A stretch of DNA of 64,000 bases from Pseudomonas sp. MPC6 (GTDB lineage Bacteria; Pseudomonadota; Gammaproteobacteria; Pseudomonadales; Pseudomonadaceae). The stretch's first letter is position 1, and each line of letters opens with the position of its first letter. The position numbers and the translations under genes are program-made. Below, piece by piece: positions 1 to 13,980 of this stretch. Under the pieces are notes generated by a model. It searched no databases and was not told the origin of the DNA. It saw only the letters and a list, made by a program, of their open reading frames with translations. Location: positions 6,041,001 to 6,105,000 of the forward strand of contig NZ_CP034783.1 in assembly GCF_006094435.1 (NCBI RefSeq). Reading direction: 5' to 3'.

Positions 1-93
1 TGCCAGGCCGATATGACCCAGCACCGGCAGCAGACCGATATGCAACAGCCACAGGCCGCCCACCCATAACATCTGGTTCAGCTGCCAAAGCAT
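1..93 (-). CDS. DUF4149-like small membrane protein, N-terminal part only
   Basis: The minus strand opens at an ATG (91-93) and stays open to the window edge, giving 31 residues beginning MLWQLNQMLWVGGLWLLHIG. This is a hydrophobic N-terminal membrane segment. In Pseudomonas a small DUF4149 membrane protein normally follows greA on this strand, and position and hydrophobicity fit. The rest of the gene lies outside the window, so the family call is inferred from synteny plus the short visible segment. Confidence 0.6.
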   Translation of the reverse strand, partial: MLWQLNQMLWVGGLWLLHIGLLPVLGHIGLA

Positions 94-95
94 GG

Positions 96-118
96 CGCCC
101 GCATGCAGCGGGCGCCTT
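96..118. terminator. GC-rich hairpin after greA
   Basis: A near-perfect GGCGCCCGC/GCGGGCGCC inverted repeat lies just past the greA stop codon. The T-rich side (TTCTTTC) is on the plus strand, so on the minus strand it is at best a weak terminator or a processing hairpin between greA and the next gene. Confidence 0.45.
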
Positions 119-121
119 CTT

Positions 122-594
122 TCAGATGTGACGAACTTCGACAATCTCGTACTCGATAACGCCGCCTGGCGTTTTCACGGCGACCACGTCACCCTCTTCC
201 TTGGCAATCAAGGCGCGAGCCAGTGGCGAACCCACCGAAATCTTGCCGAGTTTGAAGTCAGCCTCATCCTCACCCACGATGTGGTAAGTGACGCGTTCAT
301 CCGTCTCGACATTGGCGATTTCAACGGTGGTGCCGAAAATCACTTTGCCGGTGTGAGGAATGGTCGTGACATCGATGATGACCTGGTTCTGAATCCGGCC
401 TTCGATGTCACGAATCCGCGCCTCGACCATCCCCTGCTGCTCGCGGGCAGCGTGGTATTCGGCGTTTTCCTTCAAGTCACCCAGTTCGCGGGCCGTGCCG
501 ATGTCCTGGCTGAGCTTCGGACGGATGACCTTGGTCAGGTGAGCGTGTTCTTCTTCCAGGGCTTTGGCACCCTGGACAGTCATTGGGTACTTGA

Positions 595-598
<4 letters not shown>
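122..598 (-). CDS. greA: Transcription elongation factor GreA
   Basis: 158 aa, full length for GreA. The N-terminal half is the charged antiparallel coiled coil ([20 protein letters not shown]) that enters the RNA polymerase secondary channel with its acidic tip and stimulates cleavage of backtracked transcripts. The C-terminal half is the FKBP-like domain ([16 protein letters not shown]). The ATG overlaps the carB stop codon as ATGA, so greA is the distal, translationally coupled gene of a carA-carB-greA operon. This order is conserved in Pseudomonas. Confidence 0.97.
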
Positions 599-3816
<3,218 letters not shown>

Positions 3817-3933
3817 GGGTTGTCACTCAAATCCGCAGGTCAGTCGGCAAGCCGTCTTGTTCAATCTGTGAAGGCCTGAGGGGGTCGCCGGTGTCGGGAC
3901 CGCCCTCAAGCTTTGCTGCATCAAGGCGAGCGA

Positions 3934-5070
3934 TCAGCGTCGCTTGGCCATTTCGTTGATGAAGCGATCGAACAATGGCGCTACGTCGTTCGGGCCAGGG
4001 CTGGCTTCAGGGTGACCCTGGAAGCTGAAGGCGCTCTTGTCGGTAAGCTCGATGCCTTGCAGTGTGCCGTCGAACAGCGATTTGTGGATCGCGCGGACGT
4101 TGCCTGGCAGGGTCGCGTCGTCTACCGCGAAGCCGTGGTTCTGACTGGTGATCATCACCACACCGCTGTCCAGGTCCTGGACCGGGTGGTTGGCGCCGTG
4201 GTGGCCGTGCCCCATTTTCAGGGTCTTGGCGCCGGCGGCCAGGGCCAGCAGCTGGTGACCGAGGCAGATGCCGAACACCGGGATGTCGGTTTCCAGCACG
4301 TCCTTGATCGCCTGGATCGCGTAGTCGCAAGGCTCGGGGTCACCGGGGCCGTTGGACAGGAACACGCCATCCGGATTGAGCGCCAACACGTCAGCCGCTG
4401 GCGTTTGCGCCGGCACCACGGTTACGCGGCAACCGCGCGCCACCAGCATGCGCAGGATGTTCAGCTTGACGCCGTAGTCGTAGGCAACCACGTGGTACGG
4501 CAGCTCGGAGGCATCGATGGTCGCATGGCTGTCGGTTTTCAGATCCCAGACCGTCGAGCGCCATTCGTATTGCTCTTTGGTGCTGACGACTTTCGCCAGG
4601 TCCATGCCCTTGAGGCCAGGGAAACCTTGCGCGGCGGCGATGGCCGCTTCTTCGGAAATGTTGTCACCGGCCATGATGCAGCCGTTCTGCGCGCCTTTCT
4701 CACGCAGGATGCGCGTCAGTCGGCGAGTGTCGATACCGGCGATTGCCACCACATTGTTGGCTTTCAGGTAATCGGACAGCGACAGCTTGTTACGCCAGTT
4801 GCTCGCCACCAGTGGCAGGTCACGGATGACCAGGCCAGCGGACCAGACGCGATCGGACTCGGCGTCTTCCGGCGTGGTGCCGGTATTGCCGATGTGCGGG
4901 TAAGTCAGGGTAACGATCTGTTGGGCGTAGGAAGGATCGGTAAGGATTTCCTGATAGCCGGTCATGGCGGTGTTGAACACCACCTCACCAACGGTTTGAC
5001 CGTCGGCTCCAATGGCTTCGCCGCGAAAAATGCTGCCATCAGCAAGGGCGAGTATGGCTGGCTTAGTCAA
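3934..5070 (-). CDS. carA: Carbamoyl-phosphate synthase small (glutaminase) subunit
   Basis: 378 aa. Hydrolyses glutamine and channels ammonia to CarB. The C-terminal class I amidotransferase domain shows the nucleophile elbow [10 protein letters not shown] (Cys about 270) and the [11 protein letters not shown]is/Glu pair near the end. The start [12 protein letters not shown] is a TTG codon (5068-5070) preceded by a strong GGGAGGT ribosome site, with no ATG alternative nearby. The TTG overlaps the stop of an upstream leader reading frame (TTGA), and an attenuator-like hairpin lies just upstream. Confidence 0.97.
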   Translation of the reverse strand: MTKPAILALADGSIFRGEAIGADGQTVGEVVFNTAMTGYQEILTDPSYAQQIVTLTYPHIGNTGTTPEDAESDRVWSAGLVIRDLPLVASNWRNKLSLSDYLKANNVVAIAGIDTRRLTRILREKGAQNGCIMAGDNISEEAAIAAAQGFPGLKGMDLAKVVSTKEQYEWRSTVWDLKTDSHATIDASELPYHVVAYDYGVKLNILRMLVARGCRVTVVPAQTPAADVLALNPDGVFLSNGPGDPEPCDYAIQAIKDVLETDIPVFGICLGHQLLALAAGAKTLKMGHGHHGANHPVQDLDSGVVMITSQNHGFAVDDATLPGNVRAIHKSLFDGTLQGIELTDKSAFSFQGHPEASPGPNDVAPLFDRFINEMAKRR

Positions 5071-5219
5071 GAAGACCTCCCGTAAATAAAGCCTGAAAGG
5101 GCGATCGCAGGTTGTAAAAAAGCGGAGTGACGTATGGACACGTCACCCCGCTTCTTCACCGAATAATTCTGCGCGCTTTTAGTGGACACACTAAAGCTGT
5201 AGCTTACAGAAAAAGGCAT
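5067..5219 (-). CDS. Possible carA leader peptide, 50 aa
   Basis: The carA leader holds an ATG-initiated frame of 50 codons ([20 protein letters not shown]...) that runs through the attenuator hairpin and stops at TGA overlapping the carA TTG start (TTGA). The opening codons are rich in pyrimidines (CCT TTT TCT ... TAC AGC TTT). That composition is compatible with pyrimidine-sensed attenuation, but no strong ribosome site precedes this ATG. It could be a chance frame. Confidence 0.3.
   Translation of the reverse strand: MPFSVSYSFSVSTKSAQNYSVKKRGDVSIRHSAFLQPAIALSGFIYGRSS
5116..5152 (-). terminator. Attenuator-like intrinsic terminator in the carA leader
   Basis: On the minus strand an AGCGGGGTGACGT/ACGTCACTCCGCT stem of 13 pairs (one mismatch) with a 6-nt loop is followed directly by TTTTTT. 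It sits about 45 nt upstream of the carA start, after a leader of more than 60 nt. The structure is a good Rho-independent terminator placed where an attenuator would be. Confidence 0.7.
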
Positions 5220-5283
5220 TTTTGGTCTACCGCCAATGAGCCAAAAAGGCCGGAGAATGCGACAGGACGTCGCTTGGCGGGGT

Positions 5284-5315
5284 AAAACCGGGTCCAAACG
5301 CTGAGTCCGGACCCG
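5284..5315 (-). terminator. Terminator after dapB
   Basis: Downstream of the dapB stop on the minus strand, CGGGTCC pairs with GGACCCG and is followed by GGTTTTACC. This would separate dapB transcription from carA. Confidence 0.5.
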
Positions 5316-5329
5316 ATTTCGGGCGCATC

Positions 5330-7268
<1,939 letters not shown>

Positions 7269-7491
7269 AAGTCTTTGCACTCTTAAGGACGTTCGGCAAA
7301 CCCCTCCTGAGCCTCGCCAAACTCGTTGAGCCCCAATACAGGCCCGGACCCAACTCACGTCAATTCAACGATCCTGGTCTTTGATTCGATGCGGTACTTG
7401 CGGCTCGAAAAGCAGGAGCATCCTCGGCCATACCATCAGCGTCCGAACGTTGTCGCACGCTGTAAAAATTCGCTAACTCCAGACACGCCAA

Positions 7492-7511
7492 CGCGGGAGC
7501 AAGCTCCCGCG
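7492..7511. repeat. REP-like palindrome between dnaK and dnaJ
   Basis: CGCGGGAGC-aa-GCTCCCGCG is a perfect 9-bp inverted repeat in the 297-nt dnaK-dnaJ spacer. It resembles the short palindromic cores of Pseudomonas REP sequences and may set relative mRNA stability of the two cistrons. Nothing else is recognised in this spacer. Confidence 0.55.
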
Positions 7512-7565
7512 CGGCGACATCCTACCAGTCACCGCCTGAAGGCAGTCAACCGGGCGACCAACAAC

Positions 7566-9482
7566 TTACTTGTGGTCTTTGACTTCTTCGAACTCGGCAT
7601 CCACGACGTCGTCGGCTTTTTCAGCTTTTTCGTCGTTCGGTGCCGCGCCTTCAGCCGGCTGAGCCTGCTCGGCGTACATTTTCTGAGCCACTGGCGCGGA
7701 GACTTTGGACAGCTCTTCAACCTTGGCGTCGATAGCAGCCTTGTCGTCGCCTTTGATGGCGGCTTCCAGGGCAACTACTGCAGCTTCGATAGCAGTCTTC
7801 TCTTCAGCGGTCACTTTGTCGCCGGCATCAGCGACCATTTTACGCGTCGAGTGCACCAGGGCGTCGCCCTGGTTGCGGGCACTGGCCAGCTCTTCGAACT
7901 TGCGGTCTTCCTCGGCGTTCACTTCAGCATCACGAACCATCTGCTGAATTTCTTCCTCGGACAGACCGGAGTTGGCCTTGATCACGATCGACTGAGTCTT
8001 GCCGGTGGCCTTGTCTTTCGCGCCGACGTGCAGGATGCCGTTGGCGTCGATGTCGAAGGTCACTTCGATTTGTGGCACGCCACGTGGTGCTGGTGGAATC
8101 TCGGCCAGGTCGAACTTGCCCAGGGACTTGTTCTGGGCGGCTTGCTTGCGCTCACCTTGCAGCACGTGAATGGTCACCGCGCCCTGGTTGTCGTCGGCCG
8201 TCGAGAACACTTGCGATTTCTTGGTAGGAATCGTGGTGTTTTTCTCGATCAGCGCAGTCATCACGCCACCCATGGTTTCGATACCCAGGGTCAGCGGGCT
8301 GACGTCGAGCAGCAGCACGTCTTTCACGTCGCCGGCCAATACCGCACCCTGGATAGCAGCACCCATGGCAACGGCTTCGTCAGGGTTGACGTCTTTACGT
8401 GCTTCTTTACCGAAGAAATCGGTAACCAGCTTCTGAACCAGTGGCATACGGGTCTGACCGCCGACCAGGATCACGTCGTTGATCGCGCCAATTTCGATAC
8501 CGGCGTCTTTCATTGCAATGCGGCAAGGTTCGATGGTGCGTTGAACCAGGTCTTCAACCAGCGCTTCCAGCTTGGAACGCGAGATTTTCACGTTCAAGTG
8601 CTTTGGACCGGTCGCGTCTGCGGTGATGTACGGCAGGTTCACGTCGGTCGACTGGCTCGAGGACAGTTCGATCTTGGCTTTTTCAGCCGCTTCTTTCAGG
8701 CGCTGCATCGCCAGCGGATCACCTTTGAGGTTCATGCCGCTTTCTTTCTTGAATTCGTCGACGAGGTAGTCGATCAGACGAATGTCAAAGTCTTCACCGC
8801 CCAGGAACGTGTCGCCGTTGGTGGCCAACACTTCGAACTGGTGCTCGCCATCGACTTCAGCGATTTCGATCACGGAAACGTCGAAAGTACCGCCGCCCAA
8901 GTCATAAACGATCACGGTGTGATCGCCCTTGGCCTTGTCCATACCGTAAGCCAGCGCAGCTGCGGTCGGTTCGTTGATGATACGTTTAACGTCCAGGCCC
9001 GCGATGCGGCCGGCATCCTTGGTGGCTTGACGCTGGCTGTCGTTGAAGTAGGCCGGAACGGTGATCACCGCTTCAGTCACTGGCTCGCCGAGGTAGTCTT
9101 CGGCGGTCTTCTTCATCTTCTTCAGAATTTCAGCCGAGATTTGTGGCGGTGCCATTTTCTGGCCGTTCACTTCAACCCAGGCGTCGTTGTTGTCAGCCTT
9201 GACGATCTTGTAAGGGACCATCTGGATGTCTTTCTGCACGACTTCTTCGTCGAAACGACGACCGATCAAACGCTTCACCGCATACAGGGTGTTGTGCGGA
9301 TTGGTCACTGCCTGACGCTTGGCGGACTGGCCAACCAGGATTTCGCCATCGTTGGCATACGCCACGATCGAAGGGGTGGTACGCGTGCCTTCGGCGTTTT
9401 CGATGACTTTGGCTTTGCCGTTTTCAAGAATGGAGACGCAGGAGTTGGTAGTCCCCAGGTCGATACCGATAATTTTGCCCAT
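7566..9482 (-). CDS. dnaK: Chaperone protein DnaK (Hsp70)
   Basis: 638 aa from the ATG at 9482 ([16 protein letters not shown]). A GTG two codons upstream is in frame, but the GGGAGAG ribosome site is better spaced for the ATG. The ATPase domain shows [10 protein letters not shown], the [12 protein letters not shown] phosphate motif and the LVGGQTRMP adenosine motif. The substrate-binding domain follows, then a C-terminal lid ending in the acidic [11 protein letters not shown] tail typical of bacterial DnaK. Works with GrpE (upstream) and DnaJ (downstream). Confidence 0.98.
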   Translation of the reverse strand: MGKIIGIDLGTTNSCVSILENGKAKVIENAEGTRTTPSIVAYANDGEILVGQSAKRQAVTNPHNTLYAVKRLIGRRFDEEVVQKDIQMVPYKIVKADNNDAWVEVNGQKMAPPQISAEILKKMKKTAEDYLGEPVTEAVITVPAYFNDSQRQATKDAGRIAGLDVKRIINEPTAAALAYGMDKAKGDHTVIVYDLGGGTFDVSVIEIAEVDGEHQFEVLATNGDTFLGGEDFDIRLIDYLVDEFKKESGMNLKGDPLAMQRLKEAAEKAKIELSSSQSTDVNLPYITADATGPKHLNVKISRSKLEALVEDLVQRTIEPCRIAMKDAGIEIGAINDVILVGGQTRMPLVQKLVTDFFGKEARKDVNPDEAVAMGAAIQGAVLAGDVKDVLLLDVSPLTLGIETMGGVMTALIEKNTTIPTKKSQVFSTADDNQGAVTIHVLQGERKQAAQNKSLGKFDLAEIPPAPRGVPQIEVTFDIDANGILHVGAKDKATGKTQSIVIKANSGLSEEEIQQMVRDAEVNAEEDRKFEELASARNQGDALVHSTRKMVADAGDKVTAEEKTAIEAAVVALEAAIKGDDKAAIDAKVEELSKVSAPVAQKMYAEQAQPAEGAAPNDEKAEKADDVVDAEFEEVKDHK

Positions 9483-9584
9483 GTTCACTCTCCCGAAATT
9501 TTGGATTTGGATGCCGCAGCAGTGGTGGCTAACTGCGGTAGCACTTAAACGCTTGACTTCTAAATGGGGGCCTTGCGGCTAATT

Positions 9585-10148
9585 TCAAGCCTGCTCGTCA
9601 ATAGAAGGCGAAACTGGCGCAGGCACTTTGCTGACCACAACCATGGCCGGGCGCAGCAGGCGGCCGTTGAGCTGATAGCCCTTCTGAAACACCTTGAGCA
9701 CGCTGTTCGGCTCGACGTCGGCGCTTTCCTGCATGGCCATTGCCTGATGCTGCGATGCATTGAAGGGCTCGCCTTCAGGGTCGATCACTTCCAGCTGATA
9801 ACGCTTCAGGGTGTCCTGGAACATTTTCAGGGTCAGTTCGATACCTTCACGCATCGGACGAATGTTTTCGTCGTCAGGGCTGGACAACTCCAGGCCACGC
9901 TCGAGGCTGTCGATGATCGGCAGCAGGTCACCGGCGAATTTCTCCAGGGCGAACTTGTGAGCCTTCTCTACATCCTGCTCGGCGCGACGGCGGACGTTCT
10001 GCAGATCAGCCGCTACACGCAAAGCCTGATCATGCGCACCAGCCAATTGCTCTTCGAGCACTTGTACACGAGCCGCCAGCTCATCACCCTCCTGGGCAGC
10101 CTGGTCGGCGTCTAGATTTTGCGTATCCACTGTCTGTTCGTCAGCCAT
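9585..10148 (-). CDS. grpE: Nucleotide exchange factor GrpE
   Basis: 187 aa. The N-terminal half is a long coiled coil ([20 protein letters not shown] through [12 protein letters not shown]), followed by the four-helix bundle and a beta domain ending in [11 protein letters not shown]. It releases ADP from DnaK. First gene of the chaperone operon: an AGGAG ribosome site precedes the ATG and a sigma-32 promoter lies about 55-80 nt upstream. Confidence 0.97.
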   Translation of the reverse strand: MADEQTVDTQNLDADQAAQEGDELAARVQVLEEQLAGAHDQALRVAADLQNVRRRAEQDVEKAHKFALEKFAGDLLPIIDSLERGLELSSPDDENIRPMREGIELTLKMFQDTLKRYQLEVIDPEGEPFNASQHQAMAMQESADVEPNSVLKVFQKGYQLNGRLLRPAMVVVSKVPAPVSPSIDEQA

Positions 10149-10200
10149 AGATTTCTCCTTTCAATATCGTCCGCGAGCTCAACTCGCGCTTCTGTCCCGG

Positions 10201-10230
10201 TATATGGGGCCGCAAATTCGAGCTTCAAGG
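10201..10230 (-). promoter_or_regulatory. Sigma-32 heat-shock promoter of grpE-dnaK-dnaJ
   Basis: On the minus strand, CCTTGAA is followed after a 14-nt spacer by CCCCATATA. This is an almost perfect match to the RpoH consensus (CTTGAA, 13-15 nt, CCCCATnTA). It is correctly oriented towards grpE. A small hairpin (CGCGAGttgaGCTCGCG-like, 10171-10187) lies in the transcribed leader. Confidence 0.88.
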
Positions 10231-10349
10231 GCCGCTCACTGATTAACCCTACAAAAAACAGCTGCATTGTCATTCCCGGTCGCACTAAGGATTTCGTCGG
10301 TCCAAGCAAATCGAGCTAACGAGGGCCATTGTCAGCCAGAATCAAAACA

Positions 10350-10365
10350 CTGTATAAATAACCAG
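10350..10365 (+). promoter_or_regulatory. LexA (SOS) box of recN
   Basis: CTGTATAAATAACCAG fits the CTG-N10-CAG LexA operator with an AT-rich centre. It ends 24 nt before the recN ATG. recN is a classical SOS gene, so the site fits its neighbour. Confidence 0.82.
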
Positions 10366-10389
10366 ACCTAATGCCTGGGAGCGGCCTTT

Positions 10390-12063
10390 ATGCTGGTGCA
10401 CCTGTCCGTACACAACTACGCCATCGTTGAACATCTCGATCTCGAACTCGATCGCGGGATGAGCGTGATCACAGGGGAAACCGGCGCCGGCAAGTCGATC
10501 ATGCTCGACGCCCTGGGCCTGACCCTGGGCGATCGCGCCGACAGCGGCGTGGTCCGCCCCGGCGCCGACAAGGCCGATATCCTGGCCACCTTCGACCTGG
10601 TCGACATTCCGGAAGCCAGCACCTGGCTGGCCGAGCGCGACCTGGAGAGCGACGGCCCGTGCATCCTGCGCCGGGTGATCACTGCCGAAGGACGCTCGCG
10701 GGGCTACATCAACGGCACCCCCTGCCCGCTTGGCGACCTCAAGGCCCTGGGCGAGTTGCTGATCGATATCCACAGCCAGCACGAACACCAGTCCTTGCTC
10801 AAGACCGACACCCACCGCCGCCTGCTCGACGAGTACGCCGGCGCGACGGACCTTGCCCGCCAGGTGCAACTGGCCGCCCAACGCTGGCGCCAGACGCGCC
10901 AGGAACGGGATCGCCTGTCCAACTCCGGCGACGAGCAGCGCGCTCGTCACCAGCTGCTCAGTTATCAACTCGAGGAGCTGGAAAACCTCGGCCTCGGTGA
11001 AAACGAGCTGGAGCAACTCGAGCAAGAGCACAAGAACCTGACCAACGCCGAGACGCTGCTGGGCATCTGCCGGCAGGTGGTCGAACAATGCAGCGAAAGT
11101 GATTCAGGCAATGTCCTGAACGCGCTCACCGCCAGCCTCAACCGCCTGTCGAGCGTGAACAACTCGATCGGCGCCCTGGGTGAAGCCAGCAGCCTGCTGA
11201 CCAGCGCACAGATCCAGGTCGAGGAAGCCGTGGGTGAACTGAACCGCTTCCTGGATAACTTCGACGCCGACCCGGCGCGTCTTCAGTACCTGGAAGAACG
11301 GCTCGACGCGATTTACACCATGGCGCGCAAACATCGCATTCAACCGACCGAGGTCGCGGAGATGCAACAGCGCCTGCTGGATGAAATCGAAACCCTGAAT
11401 GCCAACGACGAATCCATCGAACGACTGAGCGATGAGCTGGCGTCCTACGCCCGTCATTATCAGGAGAAGGCCCGGGAACTGAGCGACCTGCGCCATCAAG
11501 CCTCAAGCAGCCTGGCCAGCGCCGTGGAGCAGGAAATCCAGCGACTGGGCATGCCGGGGGGGCGCTTTACCATCGAACTGCGGCCCAACAGCAGCGATGA
11601 ATTGCTGCCCAACGGTCTCGAACAGGTAGAACTGCTGGTGAGCGCCAACCCGGGGCAGCCGCTCAAAGCCCTGGCAAAAGTGGCCTCCGGTGGCGAGCTG
11701 TCACGAATCAGCCTGGCGATTCAGGTCATCACCGCGCAAACCTCGCGCGTACCGACCCTGGTCTTCGACGAAGTGGACGTGGGTATTGGCGGCCCGACTG
11801 CCGAGATTGTCGGCCAGTTGCTGCGTCGTCTCGGTGAACGTGGGCAGGTGCTGACAGTGACCCACTTGCCGCAGGTAGCGGCGCAAGGTCATCAACATCT
11901 ATTCGTGCACAAGGTGCGCGGCGAGGACGCAACCCGCACGGCGGTCTCCAAGCTGAACAAGAATGATCGTATCGAAGAAGTGGCGCGAATGCTGGGCGGT
12001 ATCGATCTGACCAAGGAATCCTTGGCTCACGCGAAAAAAATGGTCGTCATTGCAAAGATTTAG
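10390..12063 (+). CDS. recN: DNA repair protein RecN
   Basis: 557 aa. SMC-like ATPase of double-strand-break repair. Walker A GETGAGKS lies at residues 29-36. Long coiled-coil arms (about 150-390) flank a central hinge. The C-terminal ABC signature (VASGGELSRISLA) and Walker B (TLVFDEVDVGIGG) follow. The SOS box upstream indicates DNA-damage induction. It converges on fur. Confidence 0.97.
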   Translation: MLVHLSVHNYAIVEHLDLELDRGMSVITGETGAGKSIMLDALGLTLGDRADSGVVRPGADKADILATFDLVDIPEASTWLAERDLESDGPCILRRVITAEGRSRGYINGTPCPLGDLKALGELLIDIHSQHEHQSLLKTDTHRRLLDEYAGATDLARQVQLAAQRWRQTRQERDRLSNSGDEQRARHQLLSYQLEELENLGLGENELEQLEQEHKNLTNAETLLGICRQVVEQCSESDSGNVLNALTASLNRLSSVNNSIGALGEASSLLTSAQIQVEEAVGELNRFLDNFDADPARLQYLEERLDAIYTMARKHRIQPTEVAEMQQRLLDEIETLNANDESIERLSDELASYARHYQEKARELSDLRHQASSSLASAVEQEIQRLGMPGGRFTIELRPNSSDELLPNGLEQVELLVSANPGQPLKALAKVASGGELSRISLAIQVITAQTSRVPTLVFDEVDVGIGGPTAEIVGQLLRRLGERGQVLTVTHLPQVAAQGHQHLFVHKVRGEDATRTAVSKLNKNDRIEEVARMLGGIDLTKESLAHAKKMVVIAKI

Positions 12064-12078
12064 CCATGGCAGATAGCA

Positions 12079-12104
12079 CGAAGGCGACCCTGGGGTCGCC
12101 TTCG
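12079..12104. terminator. Hairpin between convergent recN and fur
   Basis: CGAAGGCGACC and GGTCGCCTTCG form an 11-bp stem with a 4-nt loop right after recN. There is no real T-run (TTCGTTT on the plus strand), so termination strength is uncertain. Confidence 0.5.
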
Positions 12105-12138
12105 TTCGTTTCGCGAACCTCAAGTTCGCGCGACATGC

Positions 12139-12543
12139 TTACTTTTTCTTGCGCACGTACAGTACAAGGTTGTGATCAACCATCTCGAAGCCATACTTGT
12201 CGACGATTGCCTTCTGCAGTCGCTCGATTTCTTCATCGAAGAATTCGATCACTTCGCTGGTTTCGACGTTGACCATATGGTCGTGATGCTTGCCGTCATC
12301 CAGCTCGAAGACCGCATGGCCTCCGTCGAAGTTGTGCCGCACCACAAGGCCAGCTGCCTCGAACTGGGTCAGAACACGGTAAACCGTGGCCAGACCGACG
12401 TCCTCACCAGCTTCCATCAGTGCCTTGTAGACGTCCTCGGCACTCATGTGGCGTTGCTCGGTGGAATCGAGCATTTGCAGAATCTTGACCCGTGGAAGGG
12501 TCACTTTGAGGCCGGCTTTGCGTAGTTCGCTATTTTCAACCAT
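12139..12543 (-). CDS. fur: Ferric uptake regulator Fur
   Basis: 134 aa, the Pseudomonas length. Iron-responsive repressor: an N-terminal winged helix (residues 1-80) and a C-terminal dimerisation/metal domain with the HHDHMVNVETSEVIEF segment that supplies His, Glu and Asp ligands. It is divergent from bamE across a 97-nt spacer, the usual Pseudomonas arrangement. Confidence 0.97.
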   Translation of the reverse strand: MVENSELRKAGLKVTLPRVKILQMLDSTEQRHMSAEDVYKALMEAGEDVGLATVYRVLTQFEAAGLVVRHNFDGGHAVFELDDGKHHDHMVNVETSEVIEFFDEEIERLQKAIVDKYGFEMVDHNLVLYVRKKK

Positions 12544-12640
12544 GGTCAGCTTTCTCGCGATGCTGCTTCGCAGCTTCTCTTAATGCGGGTATGATCGGCG
12601 TTTACGTTGTCCCAGCCAAGATAGTGGAAGTCGCCCACCG

Positions 12641-13168
12641 ATGCAAAACACCAAGCTCTTGCTAACCAGTTTCACCTTTGTGGGACTGCTCGCACTCGCC
12701 GGTTGTTCATTCCCCGGGGTTTACAAAATCGACATCCAGCAGGGCAATGTCGTCACGCAGGACATGATAGACCAGTTACGCCCGGGAATGACCCGTCGGC
12801 AAGTACGGTTTATCATGGGCAACCCTCTGCTGACTGACACGTTCCATGCCGATCGCTGGGATTATCTCTATAGCCTGCAACCGGGTGGCGGTGAACGCCA
12901 ACAGGAACGCATTAGCGTTATCTTCAACCCAAATGACCAACTTGTCAGCCTCTCCGGTGATTTCATGCCGGGCATGAGCCGAGACGAAGCCATTCTTGGC
13001 AAGGACAGCGGCACCAGCGTGACCGCACCTGCAGAAAATGCCGAGAAGCCGAAACCGGAAAAACCAGTCAAGCCAGGCTCGTTGCTGGATCAGATCCAGA
13101 AGGACGTCGACGGCGTAGAAACCGTTCCGGTCCCGACGCCACAACCGCTGGACACCTCGCCGCAATAA
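12641..13168 (+). CDS. bamE: Outer-membrane protein assembly lipoprotein BamE (OmlA/SmpA)
   Basis: 175 aa. A signal peptide ends in the lipobox LALAGC (Cys about 22). The BamE fold follows ([26 protein letters not shown], then DRWDYLYSL). Part of the BAM complex that inserts beta-barrel proteins. The C-terminal 50 residues are a low-complexity Pro/Lys-rich tail ([11 protein letters not shown]) longer than in E. coli BamE. Confidence 0.95.
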   Translation: MQNTKLLLTSFTFVGLLALAGCSFPGVYKIDIQQGNVVTQDMIDQLRPGMTRRQVRFIMGNPLLTDTFHADRWDYLYSLQPGGGERQQERISVIFNPNDQLVSLSGDFMPGMSRDEAILGKDSGTSVTAPAENAEKPKPEKPVKPGSLLDQIQKDVDGVETVPVPTPQPLDTSPQ

Positions 13169-13183
13169 TAATTGCGAGGCAAT

Positions 13184-13210
13184 AAAAAACCCGGCATGTC
13201 CGGGTTTTTT
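13184..13210. terminator. Bidirectional terminator between bamE and rnfH
   Basis: AAAAAACCCGG-catgt-CCGGGTTTTTT is a symmetrical intrinsic terminator with A- and T-runs on either side. It serves the converging bamE and rnfH units. Confidence 0.9.
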
Positions 13211-13231
13211 ATTGCCTGGCGTTTATCCGCG

Positions 13232-13546
13232 TCACTGATTCCGCGTCTTGGCCTCGGCCGCCTTGGCGGCGCGCAGCCGACGAATTTCTTTCGGATCGGC
13301 CAGCAGCGGCCGATAAATTTCGATGCGATCCCCTGCCTGAACTGCACGACTGTCCGGATCGAGGATCACCTTTGCGAAGATCCCCACAGGACAATTGGCC
13401 AGATCCAGTTCCGGAAACTCCTCGCCGACACCCGACTTCTGCAAAGCTGCTCGCACTGTAGTCCCCGCAGGCACCGTCACAGCGAGCAGCACCTGACGAT
13501 CAACGGCGGCATACACCACCTCGACCTCGATCATTGCCTCAACCAT
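13232..13546 (-). CDS. rnfH: RnfH/RatB-family small protein (UPF0125)
   Basis: 104 aa from MVEAMIEVEV; an internal ATG at 13534 with a GAGG site 5 nt upstream would give 100 aa, and the choice is open. It has the beta-grasp pattern of the family (VEVVYAAVDRQVLLAVTVPAG, then DRIEIYRPLLADPKEIRRLRAA). The biochemical role is unsettled. It forms a pair with ratA, whose stop it overlaps by 8 nt at the longer start. Confidence 0.88.
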   Translation of the reverse strand: MVEAMIEVEVVYAAVDRQVLLAVTVPAGTTVRAALQKSGVGEEFPELDLANCPVGIFAKVILDPDSRAVQAGDRIEIYRPLLADPKEIRRLRAAKAAEAKTRNQ

Positions 13547-13973
13547 GCATCTGCCTGGCCCGCTGGCAGAACGCATCCACCAGCGTATTGGCCGCCTGAT
13601 TGAACAACGGCCCCAAGGTCGCGCGAATGATCGGCCCGGCGTAATCGAACGACAGATCCAGGCTGATCTTGCACGCCTTCTCGCCCAGCGGCTTGAACAC
13701 CCACACGCCGTGCAACTGAGTGAACGGACCTTTTTCAAGGTTCATTTCGATCGACTGTCCAGGCACCAGGGTATTGCGCGTCACAAAGTGCTGACTGAGC
13801 CCGCCCTTGGCTACGCCCACACTGGCGCGCATGTGCTCGGGGGAGCTTTCAAGGACTTCGGCCGACGAGCACCACGGCAGGAACTCCGGGTAACTCGCTA
13901 CGTCGTTGACCAGGTCATACAGCGCTTGCGCGGGGTACGGCAGCAGGGCCGAACGTTGAATGTGTGTCGTCAT
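13539..13973 (-). CDS. ratA: RatA-type START/polyketide-cyclase-like protein
   Basis: 144 aa from the ATG at 13973 (MTTHIQRSALLPYP). The START-fold pattern is clear: YDLVNDVASYPEFLPWCSSAEV at the N-terminus and FNQAANTLVDAFCQRA helix at the C-terminus. In E. coli RatA interferes with ribosomal subunit association, and the family also includes coenzyme Q-binding Coq10. Which role applies here cannot be told from sequence. It follows the transporter gene by 7 nt and overlaps rnfH. Confidence 0.9.
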   Translation of the reverse strand: MTTHIQRSALLPYPAQALYDLVNDVASYPEFLPWCSSAEVLESSPEHMRASVGVAKGGLSQHFVTRNTLVPGQSIEMNLEKGPFTQLHGVWVFKPLGEKACKISLDLSFDYAGPIIRATLGPLFNQAANTLVDAFCQRARQMHG

Positions 13974-13980
13974 GTCAGCG

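Noticed and set aside
7326..9548. 740-codon plus-strand frame opposite dnaK
   Set aside because: Shadow frame; dnaK on the other strand is unambiguous.
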